From Aquitalea denitrificans (GTDB taxonomy: Bacteria > Pseudomonadota > Gammaproteobacteria > Burkholderiales > Chromobacteriaceae): a DNA stretch of 64,000 nt. This document shows, piece by piece, positions 26,561 to 36,286 of this stretch; positions within the stretch are counted from its first letter, which is position 1, and each line of letters opens with the position of its first letter. The notes below the pieces were generated by a model that worked only from the letters and a program-made list of their open reading frames with translations, was not told the DNA's origin and made no database searches. The stretch lies in the NCBI RefSeq assembly GCF_009856625.1, contig NZ_CP047241.1, positions 3,410,001 through 3,474,000 of the forward strand, given 5' to 3'. Both the position numbers and the translations under genes were made by a program.

Positions 26561-27952
26561 TCAGCCCAGCGGTTTCAACCGTGCGGTGAAATGACGCAGG
26601 ATGGGCGGTTCGTAGTCAAAACACAGGCCGACTATGCTGGCTGCCCGCGCCTTCACCTCAATCAGACAGTCGGCAATATAGTCCATGTGGTCATTGGTAT
26701 AGACACGGCGCGGGATGGTCAAGCGCAGCAGTTCCAGTGCCGACGGTTCCTGTTCTCCGGTCTGCGGATTGCGCCCCAGCAGCAGGGAGCCAATCTCCAC
26801 CCCACGCACGCCACCTTCCAGATACAGCTCACACGCCAGGGCATGCGCAGGAAATTGCTCGGCAGGAATATGCGGCAGCAGGCGCTTGGCATCGACAAAC
26901 ACCGCATGGCCGCCGGTAGGGTACTGGATAGGCACACCAGCGGCCCGCAGGCGCTCGCCCAGATACTCGACCTGGCTGATGCGATAGCCAAGATAGGCCC
27001 CATCCAGCCCTTCCTTCAGCCCGATAGCCAGCGCCTCCATGTCGCGCCCGGCCAGGCCGCCATAGGTAACAAAACCTTCCATCGGCACACAGCGCACCTG
27101 TACCGCGCGGAAGAGATCGACATCCTCCTTGAAGCAGCACAGGCCACCAATATTCACCAGCCCGTCCTTCTTGGCGGACATGGTTAGCATGTCTCCATGG
27201 CCGAACATTTCCATCACGATGGCTTCGATGCTGTGCGCCGCATAGTCCGGGTCGCGCTGCTGGATAAACCAGGCATTCTCGGCAAAACGGGCGGCATCGA
27301 TAATCACCGGAATACCATGCTGGCGGGCCAGTGTACTGGCGGCGCGGATGTTGGGCATGGAAACCGGCTGTCCGCCCGCGCTATTGCAGGTGACGGTAAT
27401 GATCAGACCGGCAACGTTCTGCGCCCCTTCGCTGGCGATCACATCTGCCAGCCGGCCCAAATCAAAATCACCCTTCCAGTCATAAGCGGTCTCGGTATCC
27501 AGCGCCTTGGGGGTCAGCACATTGACGGCACGGGCACCGGCGATTTCGACATGCGCCTTGGTAGTATCGAAGTGGTAGTTGGAGATGAATAGCGGCCGCT
27601 CGCCACGGCAGCGTTTCACCAGCTCAGGAAACAGGATCTGCTCTGCCCCCCGCCCCTGGTGGGTGGGAATGGTGTGCTGATAGCCGAACAGTTCCTTGAC
27701 GGTATCCGCCAGATGGAAAAAGTTGCGGCTGCCGGCGTAGGCTTCGTCGCCCATCATCAGGCCAGCCCACTGCCGGTCGGACATCGCCCCGGTGCCACTG
27801 TCGGTCAAGAGGTCGATATACACATCCTCGCCACGCAGCAAGAAGGGGTTCCAACCCGCTTCCGCCAGTGCTTTTTGGCGATATTCCGGAGTGGTTTGCT
27901 TGATGGGTTCTACCATCTTGATACGGAACGGTTCAGGAATGCGTCGTGCCAT
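26561..27952 (-). CDS. tnaA: Tryptophanase
   Basis: PLP enzyme splitting L-tryptophan to indole, pyruvate and ammonia. 463 aa with PTHQGRGAEQ and IDLLTDSGTGAMS, and the PLP lysine in MSAKKD (K262). Two points favour tryptophanase over tyrosine phenol-lyase: D129 in NYHFDTT (Thr in TPL) and VEIGSLLLGR, where TPL has an arginine (MERG). GGGAG lies about 8 nt before the ATG. It is preceded 152 nt upstream by a TnaC-like leader peptide, so it is expected to be tryptophan-induced. No tnaB permease gene follows. Confidence 0.92.
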   Translation of the reverse strand: MARRIPEPFRIKMVEPIKQTTPEYRQKALAEAGWNPFLLRGEDVYIDLLTDSGTGAMSDRQWAGLMMGDEAYAGSRNFFHLADTVKELFGYQHTIPTHQGRGAEQILFPELVKRCRGERPLFISNYHFDTTKAHVEIAGARAVNVLTPKALDTETAYDWKGDFDLGRLADVIASEGAQNVAGLIITVTCNSAGGQPVSMPNIRAASTLARQHGIPVIIDAARFAENAWFIQQRDPDYAAHSIEAIVMEMFGHGDMLTMSAKKDGLVNIGGLCCFKEDVDLFRAVQVRCVPMEGFVTYGGLAGRDMEALAIGLKEGLDGAYLGYRISQVEYLGERLRAAGVPIQYPTGGHAVFVDAKRLLPHIPAEQFPAHALACELYLEGGVRGVEIGSLLLGRNPQTGEQEPSALELLRLTIPRRVYTNDHMDYIADCLIEVKARAASIVGLCFDYEPPILRHFTARLKPLG

Positions 27953-28104
27953 GCGTAATACTCCCTTTGCCCTGGCCGCAAAAATGCCTACACCCTGCGC
28001 AGGAAACAGCGCAATGTGGACGCAACAAGGCCAAAGCGTTTGATTCAGAATGGAAAATTGAATGCAACAGTACGCAGCCGCAACAAGCAGGCTACGCGGG
28101 GAGA

Positions 28105-28212
28105 TCAGCGACGGGGAAAGTCGTAGGCCAGCACGATATCGAGGGTGAACCAGTTTTTGGGCAGGCTACCATGGTTGGCAGCCGTCCGGGTCAAGCACGC
28201 CAACGTGTTCAT
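28105..28212 (-). CDS. tnaC: TnaC-like leader peptide of the tryptophanase gene
   Basis: A 35-codon frame with AAGGTG before its ATG. Its end, NWFTLDIVLAYDFPRR-stop, matches the regulatory core of known TnaC peptides. The single Trp (W21) is followed by Phe; Asp lies at W+4 (D25) and Pro at W+12 (P33), the same spacing as E. coli W12-D16-P24. Two basic residues follow the proline, as I recall for Proteus TnaC. The nascent peptide would stall the ribosome at its end when free tryptophan is high, shielding the 152-nt spacer from Rho and allowing tnaA transcription. Confidence 0.85.
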   Translation of the reverse strand: MNTLACLTRTAANHGSLPKNWFTLDIVLAYDFPRR

Positions 28213-28256
28213 GTGAAAACACCTTAGTAAAATCATTGCCGGATGGCGCGGCCAGA
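28213..28256 (-). promoter_or_regulatory. tnaC upstream region
   Basis: Contains the AAGGTG ribosome site and TTTTACTA just before tnaC. No confident -35 or CRP site was identified. Confidence 0.25.
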
Positions 28257-28526
28257 TTACCTGTTGCCATTTTTCCCCGCAAGCAGATTGTCAATCATCC
28301 ATCCAGACAGCTTCTGCACTGTATCCATGCTGCCACGCCAGCCCTCCCGTCCCGGTAACAGCCACAATCCCATTTGCCTGTTCACCACCGCCTGCAGCGC
28401 GGTTAGCCTGCGAATGGTCTGACTCAACCCGATCACGCCAGCTCCTGTGCAGACCATGGCTACGCAAGTTGCTGCATCAGCATAAAAATTCCCTTTCCAT
28501 TGAAATACTTGCCCAATATCAAACAT
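28257..28526 (-). CDS. Hypothetical small protein, doubtful
   Basis: 89-codon frame beginning MFDIGQVFQWKGNFYADAAT, with a hydrophobic stretch at about 21-36 and a basic C-terminus (LLAGKNGNR). I recognise no family. There is no Shine-Dalgarno, although the AT-rich sequence before it could hold a promoter. It ends 44 nt before tnaC. It may instead be untranslated tna promoter region. Confidence 0.28.
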   Translation of the reverse strand: MFDIGQVFQWKGNFYADAATCVAMVCTGAGVIGLSQTIRRLTALQAVVNRQMGLWLLPGREGWRGSMDTVQKLSGWMIDNLLAGKNGNR

Positions 28527-28695
28527 GGAATATTAAATAATTCTTATACTTCAGTTTAACGGTAAGAATAGGCAAAAAAAGTTCCACAACAACAGCTTTA
28601 GCCGCTACTATCGCCGCCTGCCGGAAAATACCGGCAATAAAACACTACAACAAGCCAGCACCAATCTGGCTTCCCTGCTGCACAAGGAAATCGTT
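28527..28695. promoter_or_regulatory. Intergenic region before the POT transporter
   Basis: AT-rich from 28525 to 28585, then GC-richer. AAGGAAA sits before the transporter ATG. No other element recognised. Confidence 0.3.
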
Positions 28696-30072
<1,377 letters not shown>

Positions 30073-30094
30073 GCATCAGGCTTTGCCGCTATAC

Positions 30095-30118
30095 AACGCC
30101 GCCCATGGGCGGCGTTTT
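30095..30118 (+). terminator. Terminator of the POT transporter gene
   Basis: AACGCCGCCC-AT-GGGCGGCGTTTT. Confidence 0.9.
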
Positions 30119-30223
30119 ACATGGATCCGCGGTGGCGCTTAAGACTAAAACAAGGCTGGCATGGTAAGCTGTGCGGGTTTTTTCCGACTTTGCCCGGCCG
30201 CCCTGGCGTGCTGACTGGACCTC

Positions 30224-31696
30224 ATGAAACCGTCCTCCAACTCACAATGGCAACGCCTTGCCACTTATGTTCTGGTCGCCCTGCTGCTGATCCGCCTGCT
30301 GGCGATGTGGGCCATTCCGCTGACCGATACCACCGAAGCACGCTATGCGGAAATTGCCCGCAAAATGCTGGAAACCGGTAACTGGGTAACGCTGTGGCAC
30401 GACTATGGCATCCCCTTCTGGGCCAAGCCGCCGCTATCCACCTGGACTTCCGCCGCCAGCATGGGGCTGTTCGGTGTCAATCCGCTGGCAGCCCGCCTGC
30501 CTGCACTGCTATTGTCCATTGCCGTACTGTGGCTGGTGGCAGATGCAGCCCGCCAGCGCTTGGGCCGCGATGCTGCACTGGCCAGCATCCTGCTGCTGGC
30601 CGGCAGCCTGTTGTTCTTCGGTGCCGCCGGCACGGTAATGACAGACCCGGCGCTGATGTTCTGCGTTGCGCTGTCTCAACTAGCGTTCTGGCATGCCATG
30701 CAAGGCCGTGGCAAACGCTGGGGCTATCTGTTCTTTGCCGGTCTGGGGCTGGGTCTGCTGGCCAAGGGGCCATTGGCCATCGTACTGGTGGGCATGCCCA
30801 TCTTCTGCTGGGTATTGCTGCGCAATGGCTGGAAAGCCATGTGGCAAAACCTGCCATGGATCACCGGCAGCCTGCTGATGCTGGCGATTGCCATGCCCTG
30901 GTATCTGCTGGCGGAATACCGTACACCGGGCTTCCTCAATTACTTCATCATGGGCGAGCATGTCAGCCGCTTCCTCGACCCGGGCTGGAAGGGCGACAAA
31001 TACGGCTACGCCCATGCCACGCCGCGCGGCATGATCTGGCTGTACTGGCTGGGGGCCATCTTCCCCTGGTCGCTGGCCATGCTGGTCTGGCTGGGTCGCC
31101 ATGGCAAGCAAATACTCAAGCGCAGTGCCGACACCGACGGCTGGCGGCTGTACATGCTGCTGTGGAGCCTGATGACGCTGCTGTTCTTCACCATTTCCGG
31201 CAACATCATTTTCCCCTACCCGCTGCCCATGCTGCCGGGCTGCGCCCTGCTGTTTGCCACCCTGTGGCATAGCGCACGCCAGCCGCAGCAAAGTAGCAGC
31301 CTGCCCTGGCTTGCCATGGCATCCGGCTTGCTGCTATTGCTGGCCGTCGGCCTGCAGTGGACACAGGGTCAACGCTATTTCCGCACCCAGCAGCCGGTGA
31401 TTGCAGCCTGGCAGCAACAACATCCGGCGGCAGGCAGTACGCTAATCTTCTGGGACAGCCGCCGCGAGTTCTCCGCCGAGTTTTACAGCGAGGGCAAGGT
31501 GCGCACCACCGACAAGGCCGACGTGCTGCAACAATGGCTGGCAAAGGAACACGGTCACTTCATCGTCACCGAGCAGCGTGACCTGCCCAGCCTGCCTGCC
31601 GATATCAAGCAACGCTTCAAGCCGGTTGCCAGCTTTACGGTGATGAAGGACCAGATGCTGCTGCTGCGCGAACAAGCCAGCGGATCAACGCCATGA
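30224..31696 (+). CDS. ArnT-like GT39 glycosyltransferase
   Basis: Polytopic inner-membrane transferase, 490 aa, that moves a sugar from an undecaprenyl-phosphate carrier to a periplasmic acceptor. The first loop has the catalytic-acid motif DTTEARYAEIARKM and the following PFWAKPPLSTW, as in ArnT/PMT enzymes. About 11 hydrophobic segments precede a soluble C-terminal domain. First gene of a tightly coupled operon with a GT2, a GtrA flippase and a ChbG/NaxD-type deacetylase, so lipid A is the likely acceptor and an amino sugar the likely donor. Its stop overlaps an ATG of the next gene. Confidence 0.87.
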   Translation: MKPSSNSQWQRLATYVLVALLLIRLLAMWAIPLTDTTEARYAEIARKMLETGNWVTLWHDYGIPFWAKPPLSTWTSAASMGLFGVNPLAARLPALLLSIAVLWLVADAARQRLGRDAALASILLLAGSLLFFGAAGTVMTDPALMFCVALSQLAFWHAMQGRGKRWGYLFFAGLGLGLLAKGPLAIVLVGMPIFCWVLLRNGWKAMWQNLPWITGSLLMLAIAMPWYLLAEYRTPGFLNYFIMGEHVSRFLDPGWKGDKYGYAHATPRGMIWLYWLGAIFPWSLAMLVWLGRHGKQILKRSADTDGWRLYMLLWSLMTLLFFTISGNIIFPYPLPMLPGCALLFATLWHSARQPQQSSSLPWLAMASGLLLLLAVGLQWTQGQRYFRTQQPVIAAWQQQHPAAGSTLIFWDSRREFSAEFYSEGKVRTTDKADVLQQWLAKEHGHFIVTEQRDLPSLPADIKQRFKPVASFTVMKDQMLLLREQASGSTP

Positions 31697-31713
31697 ATAA
31701 CAAGGAGACGCCG

Positions 31714-32724
31714 ATGACCACTACGCCACCCAGCGCCTTCGTGCCGACCTTCCTACTGCAGCAACGCGCCGCCGAGCGTCCGGCCAACCCGCTGGTCAGC
31801 TGCATTCTGCCGGCTTACAACGAGAGCGAAAACATCGTCCCCATGCTGCAGACCCTGCATGGTTTGCTGAGTGAGGCCGGTTTCCGCCATGAGCTTATCG
31901 TGGTAGACGATGGCAGCCGCGACGACACGGTCCTGCAGGTGATGAGCCAGATCGACCAGTTGCCGGTCACACTGATCCAGCTGTCGCGTAACTTCGGCAA
32001 GGAGCTGGCACTGACTGCCGGTATCGACAATGCCCACGGCGATGTTGCCGTGCTGATTGACAGCGACTTCCAGCATCCGCCCGCCATGGTGCCGGAATTC
32101 CTGCGTCACTGGCGTGCCGGCTACGACATGGTGTACAGCGTGCGCTCCAGCCGCGATAGCGAAACACTGGGCAAGCGCCTGTTTACCCGCGTGTTCTATA
32201 CCCTGCTCAACAGTGGCGCGCGCCACAAGATTCCGGAAAACACTCAGGACTTCCGCGTGATGGACCGCTGCGTGCTGGATGCGCTGCGCCAGATGCCGGA
32301 GCGAAACCGCTTCATGAAGGGCCTGTATAACTGGGTAGGTTTTACCCAACTACCGGTGGAAACCCATACCGAAGAACGCCGTGCCGGCAAAAGCAGCTTC
32401 AACTTCTTCAGTCTGCTCAATCTGGGGCTGACCGGTCTTACCGCATTTTCCAATGTGCCGCTACGTATCTGGACCCTGATCGGCAGCGCCATCTCGCTGG
32501 CTTCCATCCTGTATGCCTCGTGGGAGCTGCTGCACACCCTGCTGTTCGGCAACGACCAACCAGGCTGGCCGACCCTGGCCGTGGCGGTATCTTTCCTGGG
32601 CGGGGTGCAGCTGCTGTCAATCGGCATCCTCGGTGAATACATCGGCCGCATTTTCAGCGAAGTGAAACAGCGCCCCATCTACCTGGTCAGCCGCATCAGC
32701 CGGACTCCACAGGACAAGCAATGA
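31714..32724 (+). CDS. GT2 polyprenyl-phosphate glycosyltransferase
   Basis: Makes undecaprenyl-phosphate-linked sugar on the cytosolic face. 336 aa: N-terminal GT-A domain (SCILPAYNESENI, VVDDGSRDDT, the DSDFQHPP metal motif) and two C-terminal transmembrane helices (about 230-300), like ArnC, GtrB or FlmF2. I chose ATG at 31714 because AAGGAG is 6 nt upstream; an ATG at 31693 overlaps the previous stop and is possible. Ends overlapping gtrA (ATGA). Confidence 0.9.
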   Translation: MTTTPPSAFVPTFLLQQRAAERPANPLVSCILPAYNESENIVPMLQTLHGLLSEAGFRHELIVVDDGSRDDTVLQVMSQIDQLPVTLIQLSRNFGKELALTAGIDNAHGDVAVLIDSDFQHPPAMVPEFLRHWRAGYDMVYSVRSSRDSETLGKRLFTRVFYTLLNSGARHKIPENTQDFRVMDRCVLDALRQMPERNRFMKGLYNWVGFTQLPVETHTEERRAGKSSFNFFSLLNLGLTGLTAFSNVPLRIWTLIGSAISLASILYASWELLHTLLFGNDQPGWPTLAVAVSFLGGVQLLSIGILGEYIGRIFSEVKQRPIYLVSRISRTPQDKQ

Positions 32725-33110
32725 ACCGCGAGCTGTTATGGTTCGGCATCATCGGCGTCAGTGCCATGCTGGTACACTTCCTGTTGGTGGCGGTGATACT
32801 GGTACCATTCGGCCTGCCCCCCTTGCTGGCCAATGTCGTGGCCTTTCTGCTGGCATTTCAGGTCAGCTACTGGGGCCACCGGCACAAGACCTTCGATGCC
32901 GCCCATGTGCCGCACCGGCAGGCGCTGCCACGTTTTTTCATGGTGTCCTGCCTCAGCTTTGCCCTGAACGAAGCCATGTACTTTGTCCTGCTGCACTTCA
33001 CCACGCTGGATTACCGTCTGGCGCTGCTGATCGTGCTGGCCAGTGTCGCCGTATTCACCTTTGTGCTGAGCAAACTGTGGGCATTTTCTGACCGGGAACA
33101 GGCTGCATGA
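32721..33110 (+). CDS. GtrA-family flippase
   Basis: 129-aa protein with four transmembrane helices (about 8-28, 33-53, 75-95, 98-120) and the GtrA-like NVVAFLLAFQVSYWGHRHKTF segment. Members are proposed to flip undecaprenyl-phosphate sugars to the periplasm. Overlaps both neighbours by 4 nt, placing flipping between synthesis (GT2) and transfer (GT39). Confidence 0.87.
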   Translation: MNRELLWFGIIGVSAMLVHFLLVAVILVPFGLPPLLANVVAFLLAFQVSYWGHRHKTFDAAHVPHRQALPRFFMVSCLSFALNEAMYFVLLHFTTLDYRLALLIVLASVAVFTFVLSKLWAFSDREQAA

Positions 33111-33913
33111 CATTACGCCGCCTTACCTTGTGTGCCGATGACTTCGCCCAGTCTCCCGCCATCAGCCAGGGCATCCTGAACCTGCTGCAGCGTGGCCGCC
33201 TGTCGGCCACCAGCGTGATGACGCAGTCGCCGCACTGGCCGGTGCTGGCGGCACCGCTACGCGAGCTGCAGCCGCAAGCGGATATCGGCCTGCACTTCAA
33301 TTTGACACATGATTTTGGCGAGCAGAATACGCTACGCAAGCCACTGCCATACTGGCTGCTGTGCAGCCAGCTACACCTGTTGCCACGTGTGGCATTACGC
33401 GACAGCCTGCTACGCCAGATCGACCTGTTCAGCCAGCACTTGGGTCGCCTGCCGGATTTCATCGACGGCCATCAGCATGTGCATGCGCTGCCGGTCATCC
33501 GTGATGCCCTGTTCGATGCCATTTCTTTGCGCTGGGCTGACAACAGCAAACCTTATCTGCGGGCACCGGACCGGCTGGGCCATCCAGGCGACAGCCGATT
33601 GAAGGCCGTGGTACTGACACAGGCATGCCGTGGCTTTGCCGCTGCCGTCGAGCACAAGGGGCTGATCTGCAACCGCTGGTTTGCCGGCCTGTATGCGCTA
33701 CAGCCGGAGGCCGGTTTTGCCGGACTGATGCAGCAATGGCTGCACGCATGCCCGGATGGCGGCCTGATGATGTGCCACCCCGGCTTGCCCGCTGATGATG
33801 CCAGCGACCCGATTGCCGCTGCGCGCGCGGTGGAATACTGCCATCTGGGCAGTCAGGAGTTTGCTGATGCCTGCCAGCAGGCCAGCATAGTGATTGGAAG
33901 GTTCCAGGCTTAA
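33107..33913 (+). CDS. ChbG/HpnK (YdjC)-family carbohydrate deacetylase, NaxD-like
   Basis: 268-aa deacetylase. Metal and catalytic residues lie in LTLCADDFAQSP (Asp pair), DIGLHFNLTHD, IDGHQHVHALP and LMMCHPGLP. In Francisella the relative NaxD deacetylates undecaprenyl-phosphate N-acetylgalactosamine before ArnT-like transfer to lipid A, and Bordetella has a comparable gene. By operon context this enzyme probably deacetylates the lipid-linked HexNAc made by the GT2. Last gene; it overlaps gtrA by 4 nt. Confidence 0.85.
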   Translation: MTLRRLTLCADDFAQSPAISQGILNLLQRGRLSATSVMTQSPHWPVLAAPLRELQPQADIGLHFNLTHDFGEQNTLRKPLPYWLLCSQLHLLPRVALRDSLLRQIDLFSQHLGRLPDFIDGHQHVHALPVIRDALFDAISLRWADNSKPYLRAPDRLGHPGDSRLKAVVLTQACRGFAAAVEHKGLICNRWFAGLYALQPEAGFAGLMQQWLHACPDGGLMMCHPGLPADDASDPIAAARAVEYCHLGSQEFADACQQASIVIGRFQA

Positions 33914-33920
33914 AGCCGCG

Positions 33921-34015
33921 AACAAAACCGCGTAGCGAACCCGGGCCAAGGCGCGCCGCCGCAGACAGTACATGGAGTACGGCAAGGCAGCGCAACGCTG
34001 GAGCGGTGTTTTGTT
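33921..34015. repeat. Long structured inverted element between convergent genes
   Basis: AACAAAACCGC near the left end pairs with GCGG-TG-TTTTGTT at the right end (two-base bulge). The GC-rich interior has shorter complementary stretches and a GTAC-ATGGA-GTAC motif. I believe similar elements recur in Neisseriales and other betaproteobacteria; only one copy was seen here. It fills the gap between two convergent genes, so it may act as a two-way terminator. Confidence 0.45.
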
Positions 34016-34023
34016 ATCGGGTC

Positions 34024-34701
34024 TTAAACGCGTGGCCAGGGCAAGGCCCAAGGCTGGGCTGCCTCACGCTGCAGACAATCCAGCAGCGCCGGACTGAGGA
34101 AATGCGCACCCTGGTCTGGCGGACAGACAAAACTGAAAGCTTCGCCATCCAACGTGAAACGCAAGGCATAGGCGTGCAGATAGCCCCGGTCGGCAGCGCT
34201 GCCGCCATACAGGCTATCGCCCAGAATCGGGGCCGATTGTGACTTCATCGCCACCCGTAACTGATGCGTCTTGCCACTGCGTGGCCGCAGCAGAAACAAG
34301 CGCAGCCCCGGCTGTACCGAAAAGCTGAAGAACTGGGTGATGGCCGGATTCTGCAGGGTGGGCAGCAAGCGCCATGCGCCACCCCGCCCTTTTTCCATAT
34401 CGCCCTTGATCAGGCCCTGCTTCTTTTGCGGCTTGCGGTCTGACAGCGCCAGATAGTATTTCTCCACTGCATGCTCGGCAAAGGCCGCCCCCAGCTGGCT
34501 GGCCACGCTGCTGGAGCGCGCCAGCAGGATCAAGCCCGAGGTGATGCGATCCAGCCGGTGTACCGGCCATAGTGCCTCGTCCTGCAGTCCTGCCCGCACC
34601 ACGTCCAGTAAGCCGTCTTCCTCCCCCTCGCGGTGGAAACTCACGCCAGGGTGCTTGTTGATCAGGTAGAAGCGCGGGTCGCTGTGCAGCAGGGTAAACA
34701 T
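34024..34701 (-). CDS. RluA-family RNA pseudouridine synthase
   Basis: Converts uridine to pseudouridine in rRNA or tRNA. 225 aa, catalytic Asp D51 in WPVHRLDRITSGL, plus LINKHPGVSFH and the late RPRSGKTHQLRVAMKS motif. There is no S4 domain at the N-terminus, as in the small RluA/TruC subgroup. ATG at 34701 gives the usual N-terminus directly before LINKHPG; ATG at 34722 is possible. The target nucleotide cannot be assigned by eye. Confidence 0.87.
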   Translation of the reverse strand: MFTLLHSDPRFYLINKHPGVSFHREGEEDGLLDVVRAGLQDEALWPVHRLDRITSGLILLARSSSVASQLGAAFAEHAVEKYYLALSDRKPQKKQGLIKGDMEKGRGGAWRLLPTLQNPAITQFFSFSVQPGLRLFLLRPRSGKTHQLRVAMKSQSAPILGDSLYGGSAADRGYLHAYALRFTLDGEAFSFVCPPDQGAHFLSPALLDCLQREAAQPWALPWPRV

Positions 34702-34746
34702 GGCAGGGCACCGGGAAGACATGAGCAAGGCGGCGATTCTACCCGT

Positions 34747-35232
34747 TCAGCACGGATCGCTGGTTTTTTGCTGGGCTTCCATGCGCAGTTTCTTACGGAT
34801 TTCTGCATCACGGAAACGCTTTTTCTGATCATCCGTCTCCAGGCTCAGCGGCGGTACCGCCACGGCCTTGCCGTTTTCAAAAGCCACCATGGTGAAATAG
34901 CAGCTGTTGGTATGCCGCACCGAGCGCTGCTGAATGTCTTCGGCCACCACCTTGATGCCGATTTCCATCGAGGTGCGCCCCACATGATTCACGCTGGCCA
35001 TGAAGGTGACCAGTTCACCCACATGGATGGGCTGCTTGAACAGCACCTGGTCCACCGACAGGGTTACCACATAGCAGCCGGCATAGCGGCTGGCACAGGC
35101 ATAGGCCACCTGGTCCAACAGTTTCAGCAGCACGCCGCCATGGACATTGCCGGAGAAGTTGGCCATATCCGGCATCATCAATACCGACATCACCAGTTCG
35201 CGCTGGTTTTCCTGATTTACCTGCTGTTGCAT
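34747..35232 (-). CDS. Hotdog-fold acyl-CoA thioesterase
   Basis: 161-aa YciA/BACH-type enzyme hydrolysing acyl-CoA. MPDMANFSGNVHGGVLLKLLDQVAYACASRYAG carries the conserved N-x-H-G-G and the catalytic Asp. A charged C-terminal tail (QKKRFRDAEIRKKLR) follows. AGGAAA precedes the ATG by 9 nt. Probably a single gene. Confidence 0.9.
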   Translation of the reverse strand: MQQQVNQENQRELVMSVLMMPDMANFSGNVHGGVLLKLLDQVAYACASRYAGCYVVTLSVDQVLFKQPIHVGELVTFMASVNHVGRTSMEIGIKVVAEDIQQRSVRHTNSCYFTMVAFENGKAVAVPPLSLETDDQKKRFRDAEIRKKLRMEAQQKTSDPC

Positions 35233-35512
35233 GCTGTGGATTTCCTGAAATTCATCATGGTAGCGCCACGGGCGGCGTGACGCTGCAAGAATGCTCTCCC
35301 GGCCAACACTGCCGGGGAACGCGAATAGGCCTCATTCTGCCGCAGTCCTCGTATGCTGTCGCGGCCGATACGGCGGCAAAGCTTGCCCAGTCCCATGCCC
35401 GCGCGCCACATCCAGTTTCCAACCCGGATAAAATTGAAAAAATAGCTGTTTGCATTCAATGCATTAAGCCAAGTGCTGCACTAGAATCAAATCAATCCGG
35501 ATCGTGCACATC

Positions 35513-36142
35513 ATGAGTCTATCCTCCATCAGTGCCAGCACAGGCTATGGCATCAGCACACAGTCGCAACACGGGCCCAACTGCTCCTGTGCGGCCTGCA
35601 CTGCCGCGCGCATGGCCTCGGTTGCCACGCCAGTGCCTGGCGTGACCACCCCCTCCCCTTCTGCCATTTACCAGGGCAGCACACTCACCCCGAACCAACA
35701 GAAACAACTGGACGAACTGCGCGCGCGTGATACCGATGTCCGCCAGCACGAGCAAGCCCACATGGCAGCCGGCGGTGCACTGGTCAGCGGTGGTGCCAAC
35801 TACAGCTATCAGGAAGGACCGGACGGCAAGCAATATGCCATCGGCGGGGAAGTCAGCATCCGGCTGGCCAGCGGGCAAAGCCCGCAGGAAACCCTGGCCA
35901 ATGCCAAACAGGTTGAGGCCGCGGCACTGGCACCGGTAGACCCTTCCGGTCAGGACCGCGCAGTGGCTGCCGAAGCCACACAGATGGCACAAGAAGCCCA
36001 GGCAGCCATCGACAAACAGCAGCAGCAACAGTTACAGGCTGCACAAAACAATCCGGCCATTGCCACCGCCAAGGCCATCTTCGCGGCCATCACTGGCAAA
36101 CAAGACAGCAGCAAAGGCAGCAGCATCGACACCTTTGCCTGA
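35513..36142 (+). CDS. SprA-related putative metalloprotease
   Basis: 209-aa protein of the SprA-related / putative metalloprotease family. It has a short cysteine cluster (CSCAAC, about 24-29), a Pro/Ser-rich linker, then LDELRARDTDVRQHEQAHMAAGG. Here HEQAH (79-83) is a zincin-like HExxH motif, followed by the family's YEEGPDGKQYAIGGEVS-type strand (here YQEGPDGKQYAIGGEVS). The C-terminal half is Ala/Gln-rich helix. No Sec signal. ATG at 35513 is preferred to GTG at 35504; neither has a strong ribosome site. Function is not established. Confidence 0.72.
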   Translation: MSLSSISASTGYGISTQSQHGPNCSCAACTAARMASVATPVPGVTTPSPSAIYQGSTLTPNQQKQLDELRARDTDVRQHEQAHMAAGGALVSGGANYSYQEGPDGKQYAIGGEVSIRLASGQSPQETLANAKQVEAAALAPVDPSGQDRAVAAEATQMAQEAQAAIDKQQQQQLQAAQNNPAIATAKAIFAAITGKQDSSKGSSIDTFA

Positions 36143-36152
36143 TACCTTCCAG

Positions 36153-36187
36153 ACAAAAAAAATGGGCTGACCGGATAGGGTCAGCCC
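36153..36187 (-). terminator. lrgAB terminator
   Basis: On the minus strand GGGCTGACC-CTATCC-GGTCAGCCC is followed by an A-T8 tract; placed about 100 nt past the lrgB stop. Confidence 0.8.
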
Positions 36188-36286
36188 GAACAACGCTCGT
36201 TTTGGGAGTACAACAAGAGGAGAGACACCACACACCACTCCCGATGGCATGGGCTTACTACAGAGAAATCTTCAATCCGGCTCGTC

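Noticed and set aside
26561..27952. Tyrosine phenol-lyase as an alternative to tryptophanase
   Set aside because: D129 and the VEIGS segment match tryptophanase, not the Thr and Arg that recognise tyrosine in TPL; the TnaC-like leader also argues for tryptophan.
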